Shown piece after piece: positions 53,974 to 62,705 of a stretch of DNA of 64,000 bases. A model generated the notes under the pieces. It was not told where the DNA came from and did no database searches. It was given only the letters and a program-made list of their open reading frames with translations. The position numbers and the translations under genes were made by a program. Origin of the DNA: Microbacteriaceae bacterium VKM Ac-2855 (GTDB lineage: Bacteria > Actinomycetota > Actinomycetes > Actinomycetales > Microbacteriaceae); the NCBI GenBank assembly GCA_013204985.1, contig JABMLG010000008.1, positions 62,001-126,000 on the forward strand. The letters run 5' to 3'. Position 1 is the stretch's first letter; the number at the start of each line of letters is the position of its first letter.

Positions 53974-55161
53974 TCACCGCTCGGATGACGACGATGCCCG
54001 TTCGGCGACCAGCCCGCCGTGTCGACCGATGAGCCAGACCGTGAGCGCGAACCCCGACAGTACCGCGCCGGCGACGCTGACCGCGCTCCACCCGCCGGCG
54101 CTCCAGAGCACGGACGCGAGCGCTGATCCGGCCGCGCCCCAGATGAAGTTGTTCGTGACGAACGCGGTGTTGAGTCGGCTGCGCGCAGACGGATCGATCT
54201 GGAACATCCGCGACTGGACGATGATGTTGTGGCCCTGGATCGCGACGTCGAGCACAAGGATCGCCACGATGATCGCGACGATCGAGCCGGCGCCGAGCCC
54301 ACCGATCACGAACGACGCGAGTACGAGCGCCCACGCGACTCCGATCGCCGGAATCGCCAGGCCGCGGTCGTGCAGGAGACCGGCGCGCTGGGCGGCGACT
54401 GCTCCGGCGAGCCCGATCAGTCCGAAGAGTCCGATCAGCTCCACGTCGAACGCGAACGGCGGAGCGCTGAGCAGGAACGTCAGAGACGTCCAGAACATCG
54501 TGAACACTCCGAACGACGTTCCACCGAGAACGAGATGCCAGCGGACGGCGCGCTCGCGCCGGACGATGGTGAACACGGAGCCGATCAGCGCCGGGTAGGC
54601 GAGGCGGGTGCGTGGCGGGAGCGTGGGTACCGTCCGCCACAGCAGCACCGCCAGGATCACCCCGAGTATCGCCGCAACGACGTACACGGCGCGCCAACCG
54701 GCGACACCCGCGATGAGTCCGCTCACGGTGCGGGAGACGAGGATGCCGGTGAGGATCCCGGAAACGACGGATCCGACGACACGGCCGCGGGTGGCGTCAT
54801 CGGCGAGGTCGCCGGCGAGCGGCGCCAGGATCTGTCCGGCCACGGTCGTGAATCCGACCAGGGCGAGGGTCGCGACGAGGACGCCGAATGTGGGCGCGAG
54901 CGCGCTGGCGAGGAGAGCGAGCGATGCGCACAGCATCGCGACCGGAATCAGCAGACGACGGTTCAGCACGTCGCCGAGCGGCACGAAGAGCAACACCCCG
55001 AGCGCGTAACCCAGTTGGGTCGCCGTCACCAACCAGCCGGCCGAACCGGTGTCCGTTCGCAGATCCGTCGCGATGAAGTCGAGCAGAGGCTGCGCCCAAT
55101 AGAGGTTGCCGACGGCGACACCTCCGGCCACGGCGAAGAGGAAGGTCATGCGACGGTTCAT
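53974..55161 (-). CDS. MFS transporter, 12-helix drug-exporter type
   Basis: A 395-residue protein with about 12 helices, starting MTFLFAVAGGVAVGNLYWAQ and carrying PLGDVLNRRLLIPVAMLCA and GQILAPLAGDLADDATRGR, the two MFS signature loops. It is divergent from the cupin gene; the unit (cupin plus exporter) may handle a common compound. The epimerase gene lies 99 bp downstream on the same strand. Confidence 0.86.
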   Translation of the reverse strand: MNRRMTFLFAVAGGVAVGNLYWAQPLLDFIATDLRTDTGSAGWLVTATQLGYALGVLLFVPLGDVLNRRLLIPVAMLCASLALLASALAPTFGVLVATLALVGFTTVAGQILAPLAGDLADDATRGRVVGSVVSGILTGILVSRTVSGLIAGVAGWRAVYVVAAILGVILAVLLWRTVPTLPPRTRLAYPALIGSVFTIVRRERAVRWHLVLGGTSFGVFTMFWTSLTFLLSAPPFAFDVELIGLFGLIGLAGAVAAQRAGLLHDRGLAIPAIGVAWALVLASFVIGGLGAGSIVAIIVAILVLDVAIQGHNIIVQSRMFQIDPSARSRLNTAFVTNNFIWGAAGSALASVLWSAGGWSAVSVAGAVLSGFALTVWLIGRHGGLVAERASSSSER

Positions 55162-55495
55162 GGCGGTAGCTCCTGATCAGGATGCGGCTGCAGCATTCAG
55201 CCCTCGGAACAGTCAAGCGTGACCCGGCGGGCCGGAGGGAGTCACTGCTGGGGCACGTCTCGACCTGCGGCCCGGCCGGCCACGACGCGACGGGGTCGGG
55301 CGCCGCGAGGTGAGGTGTACTGGCAGTGCATCCCGCGCTCGGTCGTGCCGACGTAGCGTGGCGGTCACGGAGAACCGGGACGAGGTGCGGCTTCTCGACC
55401 TCGCGTCGCGCCGCGACCACCCGCGAGGATGCGCCGGGCGGCGCCGGTGCATCCGAACCGACCGACACCCGTTGATATGTTTCGAAAGGAATCCG
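55162..55495. other. Intergenic region between divergent MFS and cupin genes
   Basis: About 334 bp without a supported gene. It should hold both promoters. I found no strong palindrome; the plus-strand side ends with the ribosome binding site GAAAGGA of the cupin gene. Confidence 0.6.
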
Positions 55496-55897
55496 ATGAA
55501 GGTCATCCCCAAGGCCCCAACCGTGAAGAACCCGGCGGCGCAGTTCACCGGCGACGTCTGGCTGGATGTCATCGCTGCACCGCAGGAAGCCAGCCAGCGG
55601 ATGGTCGTCGCCGCGGTCCGCTTCACCCCCGGGGCGCGCACGGCGTGGCACTCGCACGCCCGCGGCCAGACCCTGCACATCACCGATGGCGTGGCCCTGA
55701 TCGGCACCCGCGACGGCACCATCCTCGAGGCCCACGCCGGTCAGACCATCTACTGCCCGCCGGGCGAAGAGCACTGGCACGGCGCGACGCCCGAGGACTA
55801 CATGCAGCACCTCGCGATGCTCGAGAACGCCGACGACCCTGCCGCGACGACCACCTGGCTCGAGCACGTCGCCGACGCCGACTACCACCGACCCTAG
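55496..55897 (+). CDS. Cupin domain protein
   Basis: A 133-residue single cupin. The two metal-binding motifs are visible: TPGARTAWHSHARGQTLHIT (His-x-His and Gln/Glu) and CPPGEEHWHGATPEDYM (final His). It resembles small cupins such as carboxymuconolactone-linked or quercetinase-like enzymes. The start has GAAAGGA upstream. A weak terminator follows. Confidence 0.86.
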   Translation: MKVIPKAPTVKNPAAQFTGDVWLDVIAAPQEASQRMVVAAVRFTPGARTAWHSHARGQTLHITDGVALIGTRDGTILEAHAGQTIYCPPGEEHWHGATPEDYMQHLAMLENADDPAATTTWLEHVADADYHRP

Positions 55898-55901
55898 GAG
55901 C

Positions 55902-55927
55902 GGCCGACACGGAGTTCTCGGTCGGCC
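55902..55927 (+). terminator. Short hairpin after the cupin gene
   Basis: GGCCGAC (55902-55908) pairs with GTCGGCC (55921-55927) over a 12-base loop, starting four bases after the stop. No T-run follows. Confidence 0.45.
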
Positions 55928-55958
55928 AGGTCGGCTCGGCCGAACGGCGGTCTGCTGC

Positions 55959-55989
55959 GCCATTCGGCCATTCGGCCATTCGGCCATCG
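55959..55989. repeat. 8-bp tandem repeat GCCATTCG
   Basis: Three exact copies of GCCATTCG and a partial fourth, in the 426-bp region 55898-56323 before the second monooxygenase gene. I see no gene or other structure in that region besides the hairpin at its start and the monooxygenase ribosome binding site at its end. Confidence 0.85.
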
Positions 55990-56323
55990 AGCCGTCAGCG
56001 GGCGACGTCCGCGAGAGCGCCGTCTCGTGACGAGACGGGATCATTGCCGCGCCCGCCGTGATCGTCCCCGGCGTAATGTCCCGGTGACGTCGGCGGCACC
56101 GCGTAGAAATGCGCCGCCGGTCGACTACTCCTGAGGCGAAGTCGGATGCACCGGCCCACTCCTCGCAGACCTCGTCGGCTCCGGCCGCCGGGCGTCGAGC
56201 CGGAGCAGACGTTCCGGCTCAGCACCCCCGGAAACGATCCCGGGTCGTGAACCACCGATCGGACCATTCCGGCGTCGCATCCAGTCGCTGCCGCAACCGT
56301 CCGCCGACGAGAAAGGCACCATC

Positions 56324-57625
56324 GTGTTCCACATGGGTTGGTTCCTCGGTATGGGCTTCGGCTCCTACGGATGGAACAAGCAGTGGTCCGGCAACGCAGG
56401 AAAGGACATCGCCAATCCGCAGCTCTTCATCGACATGGCGACGTCGCTGGAGCGCGCAGGTTTCGACTACATGATGATGGAGGACTCCTCCGTCATTCCC
56501 GACACGTACCGCGGCACGCTCGACGAGTCGCTGCGCGCCGGCATCGTGCGGATGGACCCGATGCCGCTGATCCCGCTGCTCGCGGAGCGCACCTCCAAGC
56601 TCGGCATCATCGCGACGGCCGCGACGACGTTCTACCCGCCCTTCCTCGCCGCGCGCCTGCTCAACACCCTCGATCACCTCACCAACGGTCGTGTCGGGGT
56701 GAACCTGGTCACCGCGTCGCCCGACGCCGCTGCGCAGAACTACGGCTACGACAAGCACTTCGAGCATGATCAGCGCTACGTCATGGCCGACGAGTGGGTG
56801 CGGGCCGTCAAATCGTTGTGGGACACCTGGGATCGCGACGCGCTCGTGCTCGACGAGGCGAACAACACCTTCGCGGACCCGACCAAGGTGCGCCACGCCG
56901 ACTTCGTCGGCGACTTCTATCGCACCCGCGGGCCCCTCAACACCGTCCCGTCGCCGCAGCATCATCCGGTGATCTGCCAGGCCGGCGGCTCGCCTGCGGG
57001 GATGGCGTTCGGAGCCAAGCACGCGGACACGATTCTTGCGTCGGTCGACGGCCCGGAAGCGATGCGCCGCTACCGCGAAGACATCCACGCTCGGATGATC
57101 ATGGAGGGACGTGATCCGTCGCAGGTCAAGATCCTGTTCCTGGTCGACCCGATCCTCGCCGACACCGACGAGGAGGCCGACGACCGCCGCCGCCGCCGCG
57201 ATGCGCAGGCGGCCGGCGCGACGGATGCGGCCCTGATGCGGATGTCCTACATCTCCGGACTGGACTGGTCGAAGTTCGATCTCGACGCGCCGATCCCGGA
57301 TATCACCGGCCAGCACAACGGGCACCAGAGCGTGGTGAACGACTTCATCCGGGCCGCCAGCGGGAAGACGCTGCGCGAAGCGCTCGTCGGCCAGCGCCGG
57401 GGCACCGAGTCGGTCGACATCTGGGGTTCGCCGGCCACGGTCGCCGCCAAGATGGATGAGGTCATGCAGGAAGCCGGTGGCGATGGATTCCTGATCGCGC
57501 TGCCGGTGACGCGCAAGAACATCACCGAGGTCTGCGACGGACTCGCGCCGGAGCTGCGCCGCCGTGGGCTCATCCGCGACGGCTACGAATTCGACACGTT
57601 CCGCGAGAACCTGTTCGCCTTCTGA
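56324..57625 (+). CDS. LLM-class flavin-dependent monooxygenase (second copy of the NtaA/DszA type)
   Basis: A 433-residue protein. MFHMGWFLGMGFGSYGWNKQ aligns with the product at 34390, and SLERAGFDYMMMEDSS, TNGRVGVNLVTASPDAAAQN and QAGGSPAGMAFGA are the shared family positions. The hallmark GRxGWNIV of the first copy is GRVGVNLV here, so substrate binding may differ. The start is GTG 56324 with AGAAAGG upstream. It faces, tail to tail, the second ABC importer operon. Confidence 0.9.
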   Translation: MFHMGWFLGMGFGSYGWNKQWSGNAGKDIANPQLFIDMATSLERAGFDYMMMEDSSVIPDTYRGTLDESLRAGIVRMDPMPLIPLLAERTSKLGIIATAATTFYPPFLAARLLNTLDHLTNGRVGVNLVTASPDAAAQNYGYDKHFEHDQRYVMADEWVRAVKSLWDTWDRDALVLDEANNTFADPTKVRHADFVGDFYRTRGPLNTVPSPQHHPVICQAGGSPAGMAFGAKHADTILASVDGPEAMRRYREDIHARMIMEGRDPSQVKILFLVDPILADTDEEADDRRRRRDAQAAGATDAALMRMSYISGLDWSKFDLDAPIPDITGQHNGHQSVVNDFIRAASGKTLREALVGQRRGTESVDIWGSPATVAAKMDEVMQEAGGDGFLIALPVTRKNITEVCDGLAPELRRRGLIRDGYEFDTFRENLFAF

Positions 57626-57645
57626 TCGGGTTCTGCTCGGGTTGA

Positions 57646-57671
57646 GCTCCGCCGCCTTCGGGCGGCGGAGC
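57646..57671 (+). terminator. Intrinsic terminator after the second monooxygenase gene
   Basis: GCTCCGCCGCC (57646-57656) pairs perfectly with GGCGGCGGAGC (57661-57671) over a TTCG tetraloop, followed by TTCGTCGTT. It begins 21 bp after the stop codon. Confidence 0.85.
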
Positions 57672-57715
57672 TTCGTCGTTGCGACAGCTGTGCACTCGAT
57701 CGGCACCTCCTGAGA

Positions 57716-58222
57716 GTGCAGCGGCGGGCGAGGTGCCCTGGACCGCATTGTTCACGGGTTCGGGCGTCGCGCTGGCTGGCGCGCAGTCGATATGGAGAGA
57801 GTGCAGAAGCTGGGGCGGACGAGGCCGTCGAAACCGTCCGCGCCTGCGGGGATCGGGCGGTGCGGATCGGTCGAGACCGATCACCGGCATCCCGGGCCGC
57901 TCCCTCCTCGAAGAGCGGTCTGGAGAGCTTCGCCGCATACGGCTTGGAGCGATGCGGACACAGCGTCAAGCGCTGGGTACAGATTCCCGGGGGCGGGGTC
58001 GTCGATCTGCTGATCCTCCCTGATCGTGGAACTGGACGGCCGAGCCACGCACGACTTCGCGAAGGACCGTGAGCGTGACACGGCGACGGCCCGTCACCGG
58101 TACTCGACACTCCGGTTCCACCATGATCCGGTATTCGGCGACGGGGACTGTATCGGGACGCGATCCGCGAGAACGTCGTGCTCCGGTATCACGCGCGGGA
58201 GCTGCGGGATGGTGCCGAGTGA
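57716..58222 (+). pseudogene. Decayed DUF559 (Vsr-like endonuclease fold) gene
   Basis: Three frames carry successive pieces of one protein: KSGLESFAAYGLERCGHSVK then RWVQIPGGGVVDLLI; after a frame change near 58020, VELDGRATHDFAKDRERDTA with YSTLRFHHDPVFGD; after a second change near 58150, AIRENVVLRYHARELRDGAE and a stop at 58222. The GRATH motif and flanking pattern are the DUF559 hallmark. No complete frame survives, so it is a pseudogene. Confidence 0.75.
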
Positions 58223-58585
58223 TGAGGTGCTGGGGCGTCGGTGTATGAAACGAAGGATGAGCCGCTCGGGCACTGGATTAAGGGCCCGGAAATACGCGGA
58301 TCGCGCCCGGTGAAACGCGGTGGGGTCGGCTGGGATCCTTCGTTTCATACACGAAGGGGCAGTCACCTCGCGGTGACGGCCCGGTGACGTGAGGTGGTGC
58401 AGATTTCACGCGCGGGAGCTGCGGGAGGGTGCCGCGAAGTTCGTGTGTGAAACGAAGGATGAGCCGTTCGGGCACCGGTTTCGACCCCCGGAAACAGGCG
58501 GATCGCGGTCGGCGGGATGGGTGAGGTCGGGTGGGATCCTTCGTTTCGTACACGAGGGGGCCGTCACCGGGCGGTGACGGCCCCC
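58189..58585. repeat. Tandem duplication of ~200 bp with nested inverted repeats
   Basis: The end of the DUF559 remnant and following sequence occur twice (58189-58380 and 58406-58585, offsets 201-217 bp). In each copy GTGTATGAAACGAAGGAT (58241-58258) or GTGTGTGAAACGAAGGAT (58443-58460) faces its reverse complement at 58335-58352 or 58536-58553, 76 bp apart, and each is followed by a GC hairpin (58557-58582 region: first copy near 58357-58382, second 58556-58585). No gene is supported from 58223 to 58816. Confidence 0.8.
58556..58585. terminator. Perfect 13-bp hairpin facing the second ABC operon
   Basis: GGGGGCCGTCACC (58556-58568) pairs with 58573-58585 over a GGGC loop. It lies after the end of the minus-strand permease gene (stop at 58817) and could terminate that operon, or belong to the repeat element. 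A similar, imperfect hairpin exists in the other repeat copy. Confidence 0.65.
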
Positions 58586-58816
58586 GATCGGGCGATTAGT
58601 CGGCGCGGCTGCGGCGAGCCAGCCGACCTCGACGCCGGTCGAGGCGAGGCCTCCCGTGGTGCCGCCGGCCGACGACGTCGGCACGGTCGTCGAGGCCGGG
58701 CTCGGCGGCACCCATCCTTCACTGCACGGGACGCCACCAGCGAGAACGGCGCGCGATCCGATGCCGGGGTGGCGCCCAGGCGCCCAGGCGCCCAGCCGCC
58801 CAGCCGCCCAGGCTCC

Positions 58817-59809
58817 CTATGCGGCCGGAGACGTCGTCGACTCCGTCGTCGCGGAGGCGCTCGCTGCTGCGGACACCGAGGCGGGCAACCGGCCGAAGAG
58901 GGCGTGCGAGGCCTTCGCGAACGCCCACACCGTCACCATGATGGCCGCCGCGGGGAAGGCTGCCGCCCACCAGCGTCCGCTCAGCGCATCAGCCGTGCCG
59001 CTGGAGAGCATGGTGCCCCACTCCGGTGTCGGCGGTCGCAGGCCGACCCCGACGAAGCCGAGCGAGGCGGTCAGCAGGATGCTGGTCGCGAACAGGTACG
59101 CCATGTTCTCCAGCGCCGCCCAGATCGAGTTCGGCAGGACGTGCCGCACCAGGAGGTGCGACTCGCTCTGCCCCGACATCCGCGCCGCGTCCAGGTAGGC
59201 CTCGCCGCGAACGCGGAGGACCTCGACGCGCACCAGGCGCATCTGTACGGGTGCCAGCACCAGCGCCATCGCGACGGTGAGAGACGGGATGGTCGCGCCG
59301 AAGAACGACACGACGACCAGACCGATCAAGAGCCCGGGTACCGCCTGCAGCAGGTCGAAGGTGCGCGTTCCGGCGCGGGCGGCGAGGCCGGGAAGGCCTC
59401 GAGCGTGCTCGTTGCTGCCCAGCAGGAGCCCGGCGGCGATACCCATCACGGTGCACAGCAGCGCTGCCGCGATCGCGATCGTGAGGTCGTAGCGCGTTCC
59501 CCAGATCACACGAGAGAAGATGTCGAGTCCGGCGCTGTCGGTGCCGAAGAAGTGCTCGAGCGACGGTGCGGCGGACGCCGGCCCGGTGACCCTGTCGGGA
59601 GCGTAGGGAACGAAGAACGGTCCGATGATCGCGACGAGCACGATGATCGCGGCGGGTAGCAGCGGCGCGACGCGGATACGTCGCCGCGGCAAGCGGCCGA
59701 CGGATGCCCGACGTCCCGCTCTCCGGGGCGCGGTTCCGGCCGAGCTGGTGGCGCCGTCGGCGCCGGCGGCACCGCGGGAATGGGCCTGCTGGCGAGTCGT
59801 CGCGGTCAT
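58817..59809 (-). CDS. Second oligopeptide-type ABC importer, permease (DppC-like)
   Basis: A 330-residue permease: alanine/arginine-rich N-terminus, helix PLLPAAIIVLVAIIGPFFVP, the loop FFGTDSAGLDIFSRVIWGT and the EAA loop EAYLDAARMSGQSESHLLVR. The C-terminus ends in a low-complexity alanine/serine/threonine tail. It overlaps the DppB-like gene by ATGA. It is the last gene of the operon. Confidence 0.92.
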   Translation of the reverse strand: MTATTRQQAHSRGAAGADGATSSAGTAPRRAGRRASVGRLPRRRIRVAPLLPAAIIVLVAIIGPFFVPYAPDRVTGPASAAPSLEHFFGTDSAGLDIFSRVIWGTRYDLTIAIAAALLCTVMGIAAGLLLGSNEHARGLPGLAARAGTRTFDLLQAVPGLLIGLVVVSFFGATIPSLTVAMALVLAPVQMRLVRVEVLRVRGEAYLDAARMSGQSESHLLVRHVLPNSIWAALENMAYLFATSILLTASLGFVGVGLRPPTPEWGTMLSSGTADALSGRWWAAAFPAAAIMVTVWAFAKASHALFGRLPASVSAAASASATTESTTSPAA

Positions 59810-60849
59810 GCGGCCTCTCCTGTTCCTCCCGGCCGACGCCGGGGATCGATGAGCATCGTGACGAGGTCGACGAGCAGATAGACGACGAGGGTGATTCCGG
59901 CGATGACCAGAAGGAAGCCCTGCATCGCGGGGTAGTCGTTGGTCTGCACCGCCTTGACGGCGTACTGGCCCACCCCGGGGAAGCCGAAGAGCGTCTCGAG
60001 CACGATCGCGCCGCCGACGAGATACCCGAACATCTGGCCGAGCATCGTCACCACCGGCGGCGCGGCTCGGCGGTAGACGCTGAGCATCACGGTGCGCCGG
60101 CTCGCGCCGGTCGAGAGCCGGAAGAGGGTGGCGGGATCCTCGAGCGAAGTCTGCAGGCTCGAAACGAGGATACGGATGACGACCGCCGACTGCGCAGCCG
60201 TGAGCACGAGGATCGGAATGAGCAGGTGCGCCGCCATCGAGAGCGTGCCCGGCCAGTACGCCTGGATGATGGTGTCGAGGAAGGGGAATCCCGTGATCGT
60301 CACCTCCTGCGGCAGGTCGGTCGACAGCCGGCCGAGCGGAGCCGGAGCCCAGTGCAGCACGGTGTAGAAGAGGAAGAGGCTGCCCACCGCGAGAACGAAC
60401 TCGGGCAGGGCTCCCGCGGCGCGGGCGTACGCCGTCACCGCTTTCGCGAGTCGGGTGCGCGGGTGGAACACCGCGAAGTGGCCGAGGACGATCGAGACGA
60501 TGATCGTCGCGACGAGCCCCTGGACGGCCAGTTCGATCGTGCCCGGCAGGAGCTCGAACACCTCCGTCGCGACGTTCGCGCCCGACTGGATCGACGTGCC
60601 CAGCTGCAGCTGGAACAGTCCACCGAAGTAGGCGCCGAGCTGCTGCCAGACCGAGCCGTCGAGCCCGAGGCTCTTCTGCATCGAGTCGTAGGCCTCCTGC
60701 GTGTAGTTCGGGCCGAGCACCGAGGTGATCGGATCGCCGGGCACCAGCCGCAGCAGCACGAAGGTGACGAGGGTGAAGGCCGCGAGGTGCAGGGGCAGCA
60801 GAGCGATGCGGGTGAGCCACCAGCGTTGGCGGAGAAGTCGGTCACGCAC
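59806..60849 (-). CDS. Second oligopeptide-type ABC importer, permease (DppB-like)
   Basis: A 347-residue permease, WLTRIALLPLHLAAFTLVTF at the N-terminus, RLVPGDPITSVLGPNYTQEA, six helices and the EAA loop ATLFRLSTGASRRTVMLSVY. Same length and layout as the first cluster's DppB-like protein. Its start lies inside the end of the preceding ATPase gene. Confidence 0.92.
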   Translation of the reverse strand: MRDRLLRQRWWLTRIALLPLHLAAFTLVTFVLLRLVPGDPITSVLGPNYTQEAYDSMQKSLGLDGSVWQQLGAYFGGLFQLQLGTSIQSGANVATEVFELLPGTIELAVQGLVATIIVSIVLGHFAVFHPRTRLAKAVTAYARAAGALPEFVLAVGSLFLFYTVLHWAPAPLGRLSTDLPQEVTITGFPFLDTIIQAYWPGTLSMAAHLLIPILVLTAAQSAVVIRILVSSLQTSLEDPATLFRLSTGASRRTVMLSVYRRAAPPVVTMLGQMFGYLVGGAIVLETLFGFPGVGQYAVKAVQTNDYPAMQGFLLVIAGITLVVYLLVDLVTMLIDPRRRPGGTGEAA

Positions 60850-61687
60850 GGTGGGCCTCCCGGGTGGTCGTGGCGGATGCGGAGGCGGCGGCAGCGCCGG
60901 CGGCGACCGGAGCGGCCGCAGTGTCGTTGTAGCCGGCGAGCAGCTCGCGGGTGTAGGCGTCGCGCGGCGAGCCGACGACGTCGCGGGTCGGACCCTGCTC
61001 GACGAACCGGCCCTGGTACATCACCCGCAGCTCATCGGAGATGAAGGCGGTCGCCGGTAGCCCGTGCGAGATGAAGACGATCCCGGCGCCGCGATCACGC
61101 ACGTACTGCTTGAGGAAGTTCAGGATGCTGCCCTGTACCGACACGTCCAGCGCCGAGACGACCTCGTCGCAGATGAGCATCGACGGTTCGACGATCAGGG
61201 CGCGGGCGATCGAGAAGCGCTGACGCTGCCCGCCCGAGACGGACTCCGGCGGGCGGTCGGCCATCGAGGGCTCGAGGCCGAGCATGCGCAGCATCTCGTC
61301 GGTGCGTTCCCAGGCCTCCGCCGCTGTCAGGTCGAGCAGGTGCATGGCGGGGAACATGATCGATTCGCGCAGGGAGCGACGCGGATCGAAGGAGGAGGTG
61401 GTGTCCTGTCCGATCATCTGCAGCTCGCGTCGGAACTGCAGCAGCGCGCCGCGTGATCGGCGGATGTCGGCGACGTCCTGCCCGTTCCACGTGATGGTGC
61501 CGGCGCTGGCGGTCTCGAGTCCGCAGAGCATCCGCCCGAGGGTCGACTTGCCCGATCCGGACTGGCCGATGACGCCGACGGTGCTCCCGGGGGCGAAGTG
61601 GTCGGTGATGCCGTCGACGGCGGTGTGCGGGTGTCGGGTCGAACCGAAGCGTTTGACGACCCCGTCGAGCACGAGTCCGGCGCTCAT
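60842..61687 (-). CDS. Second oligopeptide-type ABC importer, ATP-binding protein (DppF-like)
   Basis: A 281-residue ATPase with Walker A GQSGSGKS near 39, signature VSGGQRQRF, Walker B MLICDEVVSALDVS and switch ISHGLPATAF. Compared with the first cluster its Walker B reads CDEVVS. It overlaps its neighbours on both sides (8 bp with dppB-like, 4 bp with dppD-like), so expression is tightly coupled. Confidence 0.92.
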   Translation of the reverse strand: MSAGLVLDGVVKRFGSTRHPHTAVDGITDHFAPGSTVGVIGQSGSGKSTLGRMLCGLETASAGTITWNGQDVADIRRSRGALLQFRRELQMIGQDTTSSFDPRRSLRESIMFPAMHLLDLTAAEAWERTDEMLRMLGLEPSMADRPPESVSGGQRQRFSIARALIVEPSMLICDEVVSALDVSVQGSILNFLKQYVRDRGAGIVFISHGLPATAFISDELRVMYQGRFVEQGPTRDVVGSPRDAYTRELLAGYNDTAAAPVAAGAAAASASATTTREAHRA

Positions 61688-62577
61688 GCCGCGGCCTCGC
61701 TGCGTCCGCCGCGCAGCTGCGCGTCCTGCAGGTACTCATCGAGCGTGGGCAGTCGATCGTCTTCGAGGTGCTCGAAGGTGGGCACGCATGCCAGCAGCCC
61801 CCGCGCGTACGGATGCACCGCGGTTCGCGCGAAGGACGACGACGGCCCACCGTCGACGATGCTGCCGCGGTACATCACCGCGATGCGGTCGGAGAACTCG
61901 GTGCACATCGCGATGTCGTGGCTGACGATCAGCAGCGCCGTGCCGAGTTCGCGGCCGAGCTCGGTCATCAGCTGCATGGAGAGCCGGGACAACGACGCGT
62001 CGAGGGCGCTTGTCGGCTCATCCGCGATCAGGAGCCTCGGCTTCGACGCGAGGGCGATCGCGAGCATGACCCGCTGCCGCATCCCGCCGGAGAGCTCGTA
62101 GGGGCGGGCCCGGAGCACCCTTTCGTCGTCGGTGAGGCCGACGCGGTGGAGCCATTCCCGGGCCTCGGCACGAGCCGCCCGCTTCGTCATGCGGACGGAG
62201 TCGCGCAGCACGGCGACCAACTGGTCGCCGACGGTCCACAGGGCGTCGAGGGAGGTGCTCGCGTCTTGGAACATCATGCTGATGCCGGGCACGTGCTCGG
62301 GAAGCACGGCGCCCTCGTCGCGGCCGATCGGAACCCCGTCGAAGCGCAGCGAGGTCGACTCGACGAGGGTGGCCGGGTCGGTGATGAGGCCGGCGATCGC
62401 GCGAGCCAGAGTCGATTTGCCCGAGCCCGACTCTCCGACGATGGCGACGGTCTCGCCCGGTGCGACGGTCAGCGTCACACGGTCGACCGCCGGGGTCGTC
62501 GTCCCCGGGTAGCGAATGGTCAGGTTCGCGACGTCGACCAATGGGGCGGGTGCCGCCTGGCGGAGTTCAATGGCCAT
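61684..62577 (-). CDS. Second oligopeptide-type ABC importer, ATP-binding protein (DppD-like)
   Basis: A 297-residue ATPase: Walker A GESGSGKS near 52, Q-loop MFQDASTSLDALW, signature LSGGMRQRVM, Walker B LLIADEPTSALD and switch LLIVSHDIAM, with the C-terminal oligopeptide extension HPYARGLLACVPTF. It starts 129 bp after the receptor gene, beyond a strong hairpin. Confidence 0.93.
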   Translation of the reverse strand: MAIELRQAAPAPLVDVANLTIRYPGTTTPAVDRVTLTVAPGETVAIVGESGSGKSTLARAIAGLITDPATLVESTSLRFDGVPIGRDEGAVLPEHVPGISMMFQDASTSLDALWTVGDQLVAVLRDSVRMTKRAARAEAREWLHRVGLTDDERVLRARPYELSGGMRQRVMLAIALASKPRLLIADEPTSALDASLSRLSMQLMTELGRELGTALLIVSHDIAMCTEFSDRIAVMYRGSIVDGGPSSSFARTAVHPYARGLLACVPTFEHLEDDRLPTLDEYLQDAQLRGGRSEAAA

Positions 62578-62661
62578 GGTGTCCTCTTTTCGTCTGCACC
62601 GGGGTGGGATGACGGTGGGTGCGTCCGTGTCGTCGTGCTGCGTTCTCCCTGTGCACGGGAG

Positions 62662-62700
62662 ACGGGCCGCGCGCGGCTCCGAGAACTGCGCGCGGCCCGT
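62662..62700 (-). terminator. 13-bp hairpin between receptor and ATPase genes of the second importer
   Basis: Bases 62662-62674 (ACGGGCCGCGCGC) are the exact reverse complement of 62688-62700, over a 13-base loop. It follows the receptor stop by 5 bp. As in many binding-protein-dependent operons, it probably attenuates transcription so that the receptor is made in excess over the membrane components. Confidence 0.7.
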
Positions 62701-62705
62701 GCGGC

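Noticed and set aside
58389-58577. Small plus-strand frame inside the duplicated repeat
   Set aside because: It is only the repeat unit translated; the same arms occur twice as inverted repeats and carry no gene-like start.
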